In this document: piece by piece, positions 8,886-17,567 of the stretch
Numbering within the stretch: position 1 is the stretch's first letter
Layout: each line of letters begins with the position of its first letter
NCBI GenBank assembly: GCA_039180525.1
Contig: JBCDDF010000008.1
Span: 32,812 to 96,811, forward strand
Length of the DNA: 64,000 nt
Source of the DNA: Halovulum sp039180525
GTDB taxonomy: Bacteria; Pseudomonadota; Alphaproteobacteria; Rhodobacterales; Rhodobacteraceae
Direction of reading: 5' to 3'
Position numbers and translations under genes: made by a program
The notes under the pieces: generated by a model
Told to the model about the DNA's origin: nothing
Databases searched by the model: none
Seen by the model: only the letters and a program-made list of their open reading frames with translations

Positions 8886-9791
8886 TTAGCGGTCACCGAG
8901 TTGCGCGGTGATATAGTCGATGAAGGCATTCGTCGTGTTGCTCAATTCGCGGCGCCGGCGGCTGAGGATCCCCAGCAGGCGCCGCGGCGTGACCGCATCG
9001 ATTTCGACGATCTGAATGTCGAACAGCGCGCCCATCGACGCCACCGTCCATTTCGGCAAAACGGTCAGGCAGTCGGTACCGGCCAGAAAGCTCAGCACAC
9101 TGGCCAGCGACCCGCCGGCAAAGACGATGTCCGCATCCTGCATCTCCAGATCGGACAGGACGAGTTCCATATCCGCCCGCAGCGGGCTGCCCATCGGCGG
9201 GACGATCCAGCCGTAGTCGAGCAGCGCCAGCGGCCGCGGCCGTGTGAGTTGAAGCAGCGGATGCCCGGCGCGACAGGCGATCACGTTGCGAACCGAAGCC
9301 AGCGGTGTGAAGTGCAGATCATCCTCGATCTCCCCCACGCCGCGCGGGTAGAAGGCGATATCGGCGGGCCCGAAGCGCACCGCATCGATCAGCTTGTCGG
9401 CATAGCCGCTGTCGATTTCGAAGGAAACGCCGGGATGCCGATCCCGGAACGCGGGCAACAGGCGCGCGATCACGCCATCGGTCAGAAACTGAGGGCCGAT
9501 CATGCGGATCGCGGCGCCGGTGCCGAACTTGAACTGTTCAAGATCGCGCGCCGCCTGTTGCTGGGCGCGGATCACCGAAGCCCCCTGCGTCGCCAGCGAT
9601 GCGCCCAGCGCGGTCAGCGCCCAGGGCCGGCTGGACCGGTCGAAGATCGGTGCGTCGAGCCGGATCTCCAGGTCGCTGATCATCCGCGAAGGGGCGGGCT
9701 GCGAAGTGCGCAAAACCGACGCGGCGCGGGTCAGCCCCCCTTCGCGGCGGATGATCTCGACCGCCGAGAGGTGTTTCGCGTCGATATTCAT
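8886..9791 (-). CDS. LysR-family transcriptional regulator, divergent from the aromatic operon
   Basis: Probable activator or repressor of the operon that begins at 9880. The 301-aa protein has the LysR winged-helix near residues 3-62 (IIRREGGLTRAASVLRTSQP is the helix-turn-helix), then a periplasmic-binding-like effector domain. The start at 9791 (MNIDAKHLSAVE) matches the normal LysR N-terminus; longer in-frame upstream sequence lacks coding character. It lies back to back with maleylacetate reductase, 88 bp apart, the standard geometry of LysR regulators of (chloro)aromatic operons such as ClcR/TcbR types. The effector is presumably a pathway intermediate, which is inference. Confidence 0.9.
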   Translation of the reverse strand: MNIDAKHLSAVEIIRREGGLTRAASVLRTSQPAPSRMISDLEIRLDAPIFDRSSRPWALTALGASLATQGASVIRAQQQAARDLEQFKFGTGAAIRMIGPQFLTDGVIARLLPAFRDRHPGVSFEIDSGYADKLIDAVRFGPADIAFYPRGVGEIEDDLHFTPLASVRNVIACRAGHPLLQLTRPRPLALLDYGWIVPPMGSPLRADMELVLSDLEMQDADIVFAGGSLASVLSFLAGTDCLTVLPKWTVASMGALFDIQIVEIDAVTPRRLLGILSRRRRELSNTTNAFIDYITAQLGDR

Positions 9792-9835
9792 ATCTTTTTG
9801 ATGTGATAAAGGGCCAAGATGATATTTCCAGATCA
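9789..9835. promoter_or_regulatory. Divergent control region with two candidate LysR operators
   Basis: The AT-rich gap between the LysR gene and maleylacetate reductase contains two dyads. One is TGAT-N8-ATCA at 9820-9835, the better candidate for activator binding upstream of 9880. The other is CATATC-N5-GATGTG at 9789-9805 (5 of 6 positions symmetric), which overlaps the LysR start codon as an autoregulatory site would. Neither is a strict T-N11-A box, so the assignment rests on symmetry and position. Confidence 0.45.
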
Positions 9836-9879
9836 ATTGTCGCACCCCTACCTTTTTTCGCATCGCAAGCGGGGGGCGT

Positions 9880-10947
9880 ATGGGCCTGCAGGAATTCGAA
9901 TTCATCGGAAGCCCTGCGCGTATCGTTTTCGGTCGCGGCTCCTCGGCCCGCGCGTCGGAGGCCATCGAGGCGCTGAATTGCAAACGTGCGCTGGTGCTGT
10001 CGACCGATGCGCAAAAAGACAGCGCCGACAAACTGGCCTGTTCGCTGGGCCGCAAGTGCCTGGGCGTCTATGCCAAAGCGGCGATGCACACGCCGGTGGA
10101 GGTGACGGCCGCCGCGATGGAGGTTGTGGAGACCCAGCGGGTGGACTGCCTGGTGTCCTACGGCGGCGGGTCGACGACCGGGCTTGGCAAGGCGATCGCC
10201 TATCGCACCGATCTGCCGCATATCGCAATCCCCACGACCTATGCGGGGTCGGAGGTTACCCCGATCCTGGGCCAGACCGAGAACGGCCGGAAAACCACGC
10301 TGCGCAGCGACCGCGTGTTGCCGGAAATGGTGCTCTATGACCCCGATCTGACCTTTTCGCTGCCGCTGTCGATGAGCGTGACCAGCGGGATCAATGCGAT
10401 CGCCCATGGGGTGGAGGCGCTTTACGCCCGCGACCGCAACCCGATCTCCACGATGATGGCGGCCGAGGGCATCCGCGCGCTTTGCGCTGCGCTGCCCGAT
10501 CTGGTGCGCCGGTCCAACGATCCGGAGGCGCGCGACCGGGCGCTTTACGGCGCTTGGCTGTGCGGGGCGGTGCTGGGCCAGGTCGGCATGGCGCTGCATC
10601 ACAAGCTGTGCCACGCGCTGGGCGGCCTGTTCGATCTGCCGCATGCGGAAACGCACGCGGTCATCCTGCCCCATGCCACCGCCTTCAACGCCGCCGAGGT
10701 GCCTGACCTGCTGCGCCCCGTGGCGGCGGCGGTCGGCGCCGATCGGCCTGGGCGCGGCCTTTACGATCTTGCCACGCGGCTGGGTGCCCCGGTGTCGCCG
10801 CGCGATCTTGGCATGCCAAAGGCGGGCATCGACCGCGCGGCCGAACAGGCGCTGGCCAACCCGTACTGGAACCCGCGCCCGTTTCAGCGCGAAGACATCG
10901 CGGCGCTGTTGCGCGCCGCCTATTTCGGAGAGCCAGCGCAAGAGTGA
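9880..10947 (+). CDS. Maleylacetate reductase
   Basis: Reduces maleylacetate to 3-oxoadipate with NAD(P)H, the last dedicated step of hydroxyquinol and chloroaromatic breakdown. The 355-aa protein belongs to the iron-alcohol-dehydrogenase superfamily and shows the maleylacetate reductase pattern: VSYGGGSTTGLGKAIA (cofactor loop near residue 90), AIPTTYAGSEVTPILG, MSVTSGINAIAHGVEALYA and HHKLCHALGG, ending in DLPHAETHAVILPH. It is the first gene after the divergent LysR gene and starts just after a GGGGGG ribosome site. With the downstream monooxygenase and intradiol dioxygenase it completes a hydroxyquinol route. TfdF, ClcE, LinF and PcpE are the closest named types; the exact subgroup cannot be decided by eye. 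Confidence 0.92.
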   Translation: MGLQEFEFIGSPARIVFGRGSSARASEAIEALNCKRALVLSTDAQKDSADKLACSLGRKCLGVYAKAAMHTPVEVTAAAMEVVETQRVDCLVSYGGGSTTGLGKAIAYRTDLPHIAIPTTYAGSEVTPILGQTENGRKTTLRSDRVLPEMVLYDPDLTFSLPLSMSVTSGINAIAHGVEALYARDRNPISTMMAAEGIRALCAALPDLVRRSNDPEARDRALYGAWLCGAVLGQVGMALHHKLCHALGGLFDLPHAETHAVILPHATAFNAAEVPDLLRPVAAAVGADRPGRGLYDLATRLGAPVSPRDLGMPKAGIDRAAEQALANPYWNPRPFQREDIAALLRAAYFGEPAQE

Positions 10948-11007
10948 GCCCCGCAACATCACCCAGGCGCGAGGAATGCGTGCCGAGGTTCTATGGGAGG
11001 AAAGACC

Positions 11008-12318
11008 ATGGTCAAGTTTTCAGACACCCGGCGGCGCTTTCTAAAAACCTCCGCGGCGGCCGGCACGGTCGCGACGGCCGGGCTTTACGCGCCCGCCGTG
11101 CAGGCACAGGCGCGCGATGTGCGTATCGGCTATGTCACGCCGCAAACCGGGCCGCTGGCCGCCTTTGCCGAGGTGGACGGTTTCATCATCGACGGCTTCC
11201 TCGAAGCGGTCTCGGGCAGCATTCAGTCTGGCGGACGGACATTCAATGTGGAGGTCCTGGTCAAGGACAGCCAGTCAAACCCGAACCGCGCGGCCCAAGT
11301 GGCGCAGGAGCTGATCGTCGACGACGAAATCGACATAATGGTCGTCGCCCACACGCCGGAGACGGTGAACCCGGTCGCCACCATCTGCGAGATCGAGGAG
11401 ATCCCCTGCATTTCCACCCTGGCACCTTGGCAGCCTTATTTCATCGGCCGGCAAGGCAATCCGGGCGATCCGGGCACCTGGCAACCGTTCAACTACACCT
11501 ATCATTTCCTCTGGGGGCTGGAGGACCTGATCGCCGTCTTCACCAATATGTGGGGCCAGTTGGACACCAACAGAAATGTCGGCGGGCTGTTCCCCAACGA
11601 TGCCGACGGCAATGCCTGGGGCGACCCCAATCTGGGCATGCCGCCGGCGTTGAACGAGATGGGGTTCTCGCTGACCGATCCCGGCCGCTATCAGAACCTG
11701 CAGGACGATTTCTCCGCCCAGATCTCCGCCTTTCGCAACGCCGACTGCGACATCGTTACCGGTGTCGTGCTGCCGCCCGACTTCGCGACCTTCTGGACCC
11801 AGGCGGCGCAGCAGGGATTTCGGCCCAAGGTCGCCTCGGTGGGCAAGGCGATCCTGTTCCCGTCGGCCGTCAACGCCATCGGCGACGCCGCCGAGAACCT
11901 GAGCTGCGAGGTCTGGTGGTCGAACGTGCATCCCTTCGCCTCATCGATCAACGGGCTGACGGCGGGCCAGGTCTGCGACGCCTATGAAGGCACCACCGGG
12001 CGGCAATGGACCCAGCCGCTGGGCTTTGTCCATGCGCTGTTCGAGGTGGTGACGGACACGCTCAAACGCGTCGACAGCCTGCGCGACCCCGACGAGGTCG
12101 CCGCCGCCGTCGCCGCAACTGACCTTCAGACCATCGTCGGGCCCATCAAATGGGACGGCGCCGGCCTGCCGCCCTTTGCGCAGAAGAACGTCGCCAAGAC
12201 GCCGCTGGTGGGCGGGCAGTGGCGCAAATCCGACGACGGCAATTTTCGCATCACCATCGTCGACAACCAGACCTATCCCGACATCCCGCTGGGCGGAGAG
12301 CTTCTGCCCATCGCCTGA
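11008..12318 (+). CDS. LIV-type ABC transporter substrate-binding protein, Tat-exported
   Basis: Periplasmic binding protein for the LivFGHM-type importer that follows. The 436-aa protein starts at 11008 (GGAGGAAAG upstream) with a twin-arginine signal (DTRRRFLKTS, hydrophobic stretch, cleavage likely after VQAQA near residue 35). The mature part begins VRIGYVTPQTGPLAAFAEVD, typical of type I periplasmic binding proteins of the leucine/amide/aromatic-acid group. Two-lobe fold and length are normal. Its place between maleylacetate reductase and the ATPase genes points to an aromatic acid or phenolic ligand rather than an amino acid, which is inference from context. Confidence 0.9.
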   Translation: MVKFSDTRRRFLKTSAAAGTVATAGLYAPAVQAQARDVRIGYVTPQTGPLAAFAEVDGFIIDGFLEAVSGSIQSGGRTFNVEVLVKDSQSNPNRAAQVAQELIVDDEIDIMVVAHTPETVNPVATICEIEEIPCISTLAPWQPYFIGRQGNPGDPGTWQPFNYTYHFLWGLEDLIAVFTNMWGQLDTNRNVGGLFPNDADGNAWGDPNLGMPPALNEMGFSLTDPGRYQNLQDDFSAQISAFRNADCDIVTGVVLPPDFATFWTQAAQQGFRPKVASVGKAILFPSAVNAIGDAAENLSCEVWWSNVHPFASSINGLTAGQVCDAYEGTTGRQWTQPLGFVHALFEVVTDTLKRVDSLRDPDEVAAAVAATDLQTIVGPIKWDGAGLPPFAQKNVAKTPLVGGQWRKSDDGNFRITIVDNQTYPDIPLGGELLPIA

Positions 12319-12373
12319 CCGCCACCCGGCAGGGCCGGCACGCTTAGCCGGCCCGACCCAAGGAAGCCAATCG

Positions 12374-13090
12374 ATGCTGCTAGACATTCGAAATTTAAGC
12401 CGGGCCTTCGGTGCGGTGGTCGTGGCCGACGACATCACCCTCACCGTGGCCGAAGGCGAGGCGCTGGGTATCATCGGGCCGAACGGGGCCGGCAAGTCGT
12501 CGCTTTTCAACCTGATCGCCGGTCGGCTGACGCCCGATGCCGGCGCGATCTTTCTGGACGGGCAGGACATCACGCATCTGGCGGCGCGCAAGCGGGTGCA
12601 TCGCGGCATCGGGCGCAGTTTTCAGATCCCGCAGCCCTTCGATGGGATGACAACCTTTGAAAACGTGTCCGTCGCCGCCTGTTTCGGCGCCGGCGGGTCC
12701 GAGCGCGAGGAACAGGACCATGTGATCGACGTGCTTCACCGCACCGGGCTCTTGCCCAAGGCCAACATGCCCGCCGGAGCGCTGTCGCTGCTGGAGCGCA
12801 AGCGGCTGGAGATGGCGCGCGCCCTGGCCACCAAACCTCGGGTGCTGCTGCTGGACGAGATCGCCGGCGGGCTGACGGAGGCGGAGTGCCAATCACTGAT
12901 CGCCACCATTCGGGACATCAACGCCGCGGGCACCACGATCATCTGGATCGAACACGTCACCCACGCGTTGCTGGCCGTCGTCACGCGCCTGGTCGCCATC
13001 GACTTCGGCAGGGTCATCGGCCAGGGAGCGCCGCAGGCGGTGATGGAAAGCGACGCCGTGCGCCAGATCTATTTCGGGATCGAGGTATGA
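12374..13090 (+). CDS. LIV-type ABC transporter ATP-binding protein (LivG type)
   Basis: One of the two ATPases of the importer. The 238-aa protein has Walker A GPNGAGKSS near residue 36, the long LivG-type insertion (RSFQIPQPFDGMTTFENV), a signature region reading LSLLERKRLEMARAL, Walker B VLLLDEIAGGL and the switch histidine in IEHVTHALL. The start at 12374 has AAGGAA upstream. Signature and Walker B are those of LivG rather than LivF. Its 3' end overlaps the next ATPase gene by 4 bp (ATGA). Confidence 0.92.
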   Translation: MLLDIRNLSRAFGAVVVADDITLTVAEGEALGIIGPNGAGKSSLFNLIAGRLTPDAGAIFLDGQDITHLAARKRVHRGIGRSFQIPQPFDGMTTFENVSVAACFGAGGSEREEQDHVIDVLHRTGLLPKANMPAGALSLLERKRLEMARALATKPRVLLLDEIAGGLTEAECQSLIATIRDINAAGTTIIWIEHVTHALLAVVTRLVAIDFGRVIGQGAPQAVMESDAVRQIYFGIEV

Positions 13091-13788
13091 GCCTGCTCGC
13101 CACCCACGCGCTGACCGCTTTCTACGGTGACTTTCAGGCGCTTTACGGGGTCGATGCCCATATCGACGAGGGCGAGACGGTGGCGATCGTCGGCGCCAAC
13201 GGCGCGGGCAAATCCACGCTGATGGCCGCGATCACCGGCCGCCGCCAGACCCCGGCGGAGATGATCGAGTTCGACGGGCGCGCCATCGGCGGCCTGCGCC
13301 CGGCGCAGATCATGGGCCGCGGCATCGCGCTGGTCCCCGAGGGCCGGCAACTGTTCCCGTCGCTGACGGTGGAGGAGAACCTTCAGGTCGGCAACTACGG
13401 CCGCAAGGTCCGTGGGCCCTGGTCGCTGGACCGGGTCTATGCGCTGTTCCCGATCCTGAAGGAACGCCGCCGCCAGGCCTCCACCTCTCTGTCGGGCGGG
13501 CAGCAGCAGATGGTCGCGCTTGGCCGCGCGCTGATGTCGAACCCAAGGCTGCTTTTATGCGACGAGATATCGCTCGGCCTCGCGCCCGCGGTCATCAAGG
13601 ACATCTACCGCGCCATCGACGATATCCGTGGCGAGGGCGCCAGCGTGGTCATCGTTGAACAGAACATCAACCAGGCGCTGACCGTGTCCGACCGCATCTA
13701 TTGCCTGCTTGAGGGCCGGGTGACGCTGACCGGCCGCCCGGGCGATCTGTCGCCCGACGCGATCAGTCGCGCGTATTTCGGGGGCTGA
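13087..13788 (+). CDS. LIV-type ABC transporter ATP-binding protein (LivF type)
   Basis: Second ATPase of the importer, translationally coupled to the LivG-type gene by an ATGA overlap. The 233-aa protein has Walker A GANGAGKST near residue 38, the LivF-type GIALVPEGRQLFPSLTVEENL, the signature LSGGQQQMVALGRAL, Walker B LLLCDEISLGLAP and an H-loop variant IVEQNINQAL in which the usual LivF EQN replaces the TH motif. The two ATPases precede the permeases, the order seen in many aromatic-linked LIV systems. Confidence 0.92.
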   Translation: MSLLATHALTAFYGDFQALYGVDAHIDEGETVAIVGANGAGKSTLMAAITGRRQTPAEMIEFDGRAIGGLRPAQIMGRGIALVPEGRQLFPSLTVEENLQVGNYGRKVRGPWSLDRVYALFPILKERRRQASTSLSGGQQQMVALGRALMSNPRLLLCDEISLGLAPAVIKDIYRAIDDIRGEGASVVIVEQNINQALTVSDRIYCLLEGRVTLTGRPGDLSPDAISRAYFGG

Positions 13789-13791
13789 GCG

Positions 13792-14658
13792 ATGGTGGTG
13801 GCCGACACTCTTCTGCAAGGCATCCTGCTGGGCGGGCTCTATGCGCTTTTTGCCACCGGGCTCAGCCTGATCTTCGGAGTGATGCGGCTGGTGAACCTGG
13901 CGCATGGCGATTTCATTGTGCTCGGCGCCTTTGCCGTTTTGATCGGGGTGGAGACCCTGGGGCTGCCGGTCCTGCTGTCGGCGATCGTCGCGGCGGTTTT
14001 CATGTTCGCCGTAGGCTACGTCCTGCAACGGGCGCTTTTGAACCGGACGTTGGGCAAGGACATCCTGCCGCCGCTTCTGGTTACGTTCGGTCTGTCGATC
14101 ATCCTGCAAAACGGCATGCTGGAGACATTCTCCGCCGACACGCAGCGGCTGAACTTCGGCGGGCTGAGCGAGGCGTCGGTACCTCTGGGCGGCGGGCTGG
14201 CGGTGGGGGTGGTGCCGCTGATGACCTTTGCCTCCGCGATCCTGGTGATCCTGTTTCTCAATTGGCTGTTCTATCGGACAGAGACGGGGCGTGCCTTTCG
14301 CGCCACTTCCGACAACCCCGAGATCGCCCAGCTGATGGGGATCGACAATAACCGTATCTTCGCCCTGGCCATGGCGATTGCGTTGGTGGTGGTGGCCATC
14401 GCGGGGCTTTACCTGGGCGCGCGGGCCACATTCGACCCGCTGATCGGCCCATCGCGGCTGATCTTCGCTTTCGAAGCGGTGATCATCGGCGGCCTGGGCT
14501 CTTTCTGGGGCACCTTGGTGGGCGGCATCGTGCTGGGCCTGGCACAGACCGTGGGCGCGCAGATCTCGCCGGAATGGCAGACGCTGTCGGGGCATATCGT
14601 GTTTCTGGTCATCCTGGTGCTGCGGCCGCGCGGACTGTTCCCCAGGCATGTCGACTGA
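13792..14658 (+). CDS. LIV-type ABC transporter permease (LivH type)
   Basis: Inner-membrane permease of the importer, 288 aa, with about eight hydrophobic segments. It begins TLLQGILLGGLYALFATGLSLIFGVMRLVNLAHGDF, the canonical LivH N-terminus, and carries the cytoplasmic coupling segment FRATSDNPEIAQLMGIDNNRIFALAMAI. It follows the ATPase gene after 3 bp and its stop overlaps the start of the LivM-type gene (TGATG). It is intact, unlike its partner permease. Confidence 0.92.
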   Translation: MVVADTLLQGILLGGLYALFATGLSLIFGVMRLVNLAHGDFIVLGAFAVLIGVETLGLPVLLSAIVAAVFMFAVGYVLQRALLNRTLGKDILPPLLVTFGLSIILQNGMLETFSADTQRLNFGGLSEASVPLGGGLAVGVVPLMTFASAILVILFLNWLFYRTETGRAFRATSDNPEIAQLMGIDNNRIFALAMAIALVVVAIAGLYLGARATFDPLIGPSRLIFAFEAVIIGGLGSFWGTLVGGIVLGLAQTVGAQISPEWQTLSGHIVFLVILVLRPRGLFPRHVD

Positions 14659-15800
14659 TGGCAGATTTCTCCGCATATCGGGTGGCCAAATCCACCCGCG
14701 CGTCGTCGGTCGCGATGCTGGTGCTGGCGGTGGTCGTCGTGGTGCTGTTTCTGGCCCCGGCCGTGATCTCCCGTTCCTTGCTGCGCGATCTTTTCTTCGT
14801 GCTGACCATGATCACGCTGGCGCAGTGCTGGAACCTGCTGGCGGGTTATGGCGGGCTGGTGAGCATCGGCCAGCAGGCCTATGTCGGGCTGGGTGCGTAT
14901 ATGGGCTTCGCCCTTGCCATTCTGGGCGGTGTGAACCCGCTGTTCGCCATTCTGCTTGCCGGCGTGGTCGGCGCGATCCTGTCCATCCCCACGGCCTATG
15001 TCGTCTTTCGCCTGCAGGGCGCGTATTTCGCCATCGGCACTTGGGTGGCGGCAGAGGTCTATCGCCTGCTGTTCGCCCAATAGAAGGCGCTGGGCGGGGG
15101 CACCGGCACGTCGCTGCCATCCGACGTCGCGCGCTCGATCCACGGCATCGATCTGGTCGGCGCGCTGTTCGATGTCCGCTCTTCGACTGCGCGCGATATC
15201 ATCGCCTATTGGTGCGCGCTGGTGCTTGCGGTGGTGGTGATCGGCGCGATGTATCTGTTCCTGCGCTCGCGCAGCGGGCTGGCGTTGGCGGCCATCCGCG
15301 ACAACCAGGGTGCGGCCGAGAGCGTGGGCGTGGACACGCAGCGCGCCAAATTCGCCGTCTATGTCTTCGCCGCCACCGGCGCGAGCCTCGCCGGTGCGCT
15401 GATCTTTTTCCAGTCGGCCTCGATCACCCCGCAATCGGCTTTTTCGGTGATCGAATGGACCGCGTTCGTGCTGTTCATCGTCGTCATCGGCGGCATTGGC
15501 ACGCTGGAGGGTCCGATCATCGGCGCGCTGATCCTGTTCGCGCTGCAGAACTGGCTGTCGGATTACGGCACTTGGTACCTCATGGCGCTGGGCGCGCTGG
15601 CCATCGCGGTGATGCTCGTGGCGCCCAAGGGCATCTGGGGCTGGGTTCAGGCGCGCTACGACTTTTCGATCTTTCCCACGCGTCGCCGGCTGATCGGCCC
15701 TGACACGCCGGTGCCCGATTACACGCAGCCGGTGCAGGAAATAGCCGCCGCCGCGCCCATGGGCGTCAGCGGCGCGGATGTGCCCAGCGAGGTGACCACC
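14658..15800 (+). pseudogene. LIV-type ABC permease (LivM type) interrupted by an in-frame TAG, running on into the next gene without a stop
   Basis: Partner permease to the LivH-type protein. The frame opens at 14658 and encodes a normal LivM N-half (ITLAQCWNLLAGYGGLVSIG, then FAIGTWVAAEVYRLLFAQ), then TAG at 15081-15083 (codon 142). The same frame continues with conserved LivM sequence: KALGGGTGTSLPSDVAR, the AIRDNQGAAESVGVD coupling helix and VIGGIGTLEGPIIGAL. No frameshift or loss of coding quality surrounds the TAG. No stop occurs after the LivM C-terminus (about ARYDFSIF): a 40-residue tail leads in frame into the monooxygenase at 15801. Without readthrough the product is a 141-aa fragment lacking most membrane helices. 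Alternatives are a recent nonsense mutation, a base-calling error or suppression. Confidence 0.8.
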
Positions 15801-17567
15801 ATGTTCGATATCGAAACCGATGTGCTGATCGTGGGCTCCGGCCCGGCGGGCGGGGCTTCCGCCGCGCTGCTGTCGAGCTATGGCATCTCGAACATCATGA
15901 TCGAGAAATACGGCTGGCTGGCCAACACGCCGCGCGCCCATATCACCAACCAGCGCACGATGGAGATCCTGCGCGAGTTGGGCGTCGAACAGGACGCCAT
16001 CGACAAATCCGTCCCGCAGGAGTTGATGGGCAACAATGTCTTCTGCACCTCGCTTGCCGGGGAAGAGATCGGCCGGCTTCTGACCTGGGGCAACCATCCC
16101 AGCCGCAAGGCCGACTACGATCTCGCCTCGCCCAGCCGCATCTGCGACATTCCGCAAACGCTGCTGGAACCCATTATCGTCGGCAAGGCGATGGAGACGG
16201 GCACGATCACCCGGTTCAAGACCGAGTATATCAGCCACATGCAGGATGCGGGCGGCGTGGTGGCCACGGTGCGCGACCGGGTCGCGAACCAGACCTACCG
16301 CATCCGCGCGAAATACATGATCGGGGCCGACGGCGCGCGTTCGGTTATCGCGGAACAGCTCGGGCTTCCGATGGAAGGCGAGATGGGCCTCGAAGGATCC
16401 ATGAACATCGAGTTCACTGCCGATCTTTCGCGCTATGTCGCGCATCGGCCGTCCGTTCTGTACTGGATCTTTCAGCCCGGCTCCAACATCGGCGGCATCG
16501 GCGCGGGGGTCATCCGCATGGTGCGGCCCTGGCACAAGTGGCTGTCGATCTATGGCTATGACGCCAAGGACGGCCCCCCGAACATCAGCCACGCCGAGGC
16601 CGCCGACATCGTGCGCGGGCTGATCGGCGACCCGGATATCGACGTCAAAGTCGAAAAGCTGAGCTTTTAGACCGTTAACAACATGGTCGCCCGCCGCTAT
16701 GCCAAGGGGCGGGTGTTCTGCATGGGCGATGCCGTCCACCGCCACCCGCCGACCAACGGGCTGGGGTCGAACACCTCGATCCAGGATGCCTATAATCTGT
16801 GCTGGAAACTGAAGCTGGTGCTTGAAGGCCATGCCGATGACAGCCTGCTCGACACGTACAACGCCGAACGCCAGCCGGTGGGCCGGCAGATCGTCACGCG
16901 CGCGAACAAATCCATCAAGGATTACGGGCCGATCTTCGAGACGCTGGGCCTGCTGCACCCCGGCAGCCCCGAAGACGTCAAGCGGCGCATGGATGTGCGC
17001 AAGGAGGCGACGGCCGAGGCGGAGGCCCGCCGCCAAGCGTTGAACAAGTACATCCGGCACAAATCCTATGAGTTCAACTGCCACGGCGTAGAGATGGGGC
17101 AGCGCTATGCCTCTCAGGCGGTGGTGTCGGATGGCTCGCCGCAGCCGGAATACACCCGCGACAAGGAACTCTATTATCACCCTACCACCTGGCCGGGCGC
17201 GCGGATCCCGCATGTCTGGCTGGAAAGGGCGCAGCGAAAGGTCTCCACCCTCGATCTGGTGGGTCGCGGCCGCTTCACCCTGCTGACCGGCGTGCAGGGC
17301 GCCGGCTGGGTGGAGGCCGCCGCCCGTGTCAGCGCGGAAACCGGGGTCGAGATACGCGCGTTCCAGATCGGCCCGGGCTGCGAGGTGACCGACACGTTCG
17401 GCGACTGGGCCCTGCAATCGGAGGTCAGCGACGCCGGCTGCGTCCTGGTGCGCCCCGATGGCCACGTCGCCTGGCGCGCACGGTCGCTTAGCGCCGAACC
17501 GACCAAGGATCTGCACCGCACCATGAACCGCATACTGGGGAGGGACCATGAACGATCTGTCGCCTAA
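15801..17567 (+). pseudogene. TfdB-like FAD-dependent phenol monooxygenase with an in-frame TAG at codon 290
   Basis: Aromatic-ring hydroxylase of the phenol 2-monooxygenase/TfdB group, expected to hydroxylate a phenol with NADPH and O2. Reading from ATG 15801 (AGGTGA upstream) it shows GSGPAG (12-17), PRAHITNQRTMEILREL (44-60), the GADGA motif (175-179), then TAG at 16668-16670, then GRVFCMGDAVHRHPPTNGLG with the second FAD motif (GD near 310) and a thioredoxin-like C-terminal domain. In TfdB, as I recall it, the residue before TVN is Trp (STWTVN), so TAG most simply replaces TGG. The 289-residue fragment lacks the GD motif and should be inactive. Its 3' end overlaps the downstream fusion gene by 20 bp. 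Intact length would be 588 residues, normal for TfdB. Confidence 0.85.

Noticed and set aside
14658..17567. Genome-wide recoding of TAG as a sense codon
   Set aside because: TAG is the apparent normal stop of several intact genes here (fusion enzyme 19477, glpD 48188, LysR 59586, FtsX permease 51643, MFS 60827), so global recoding is unlikely.
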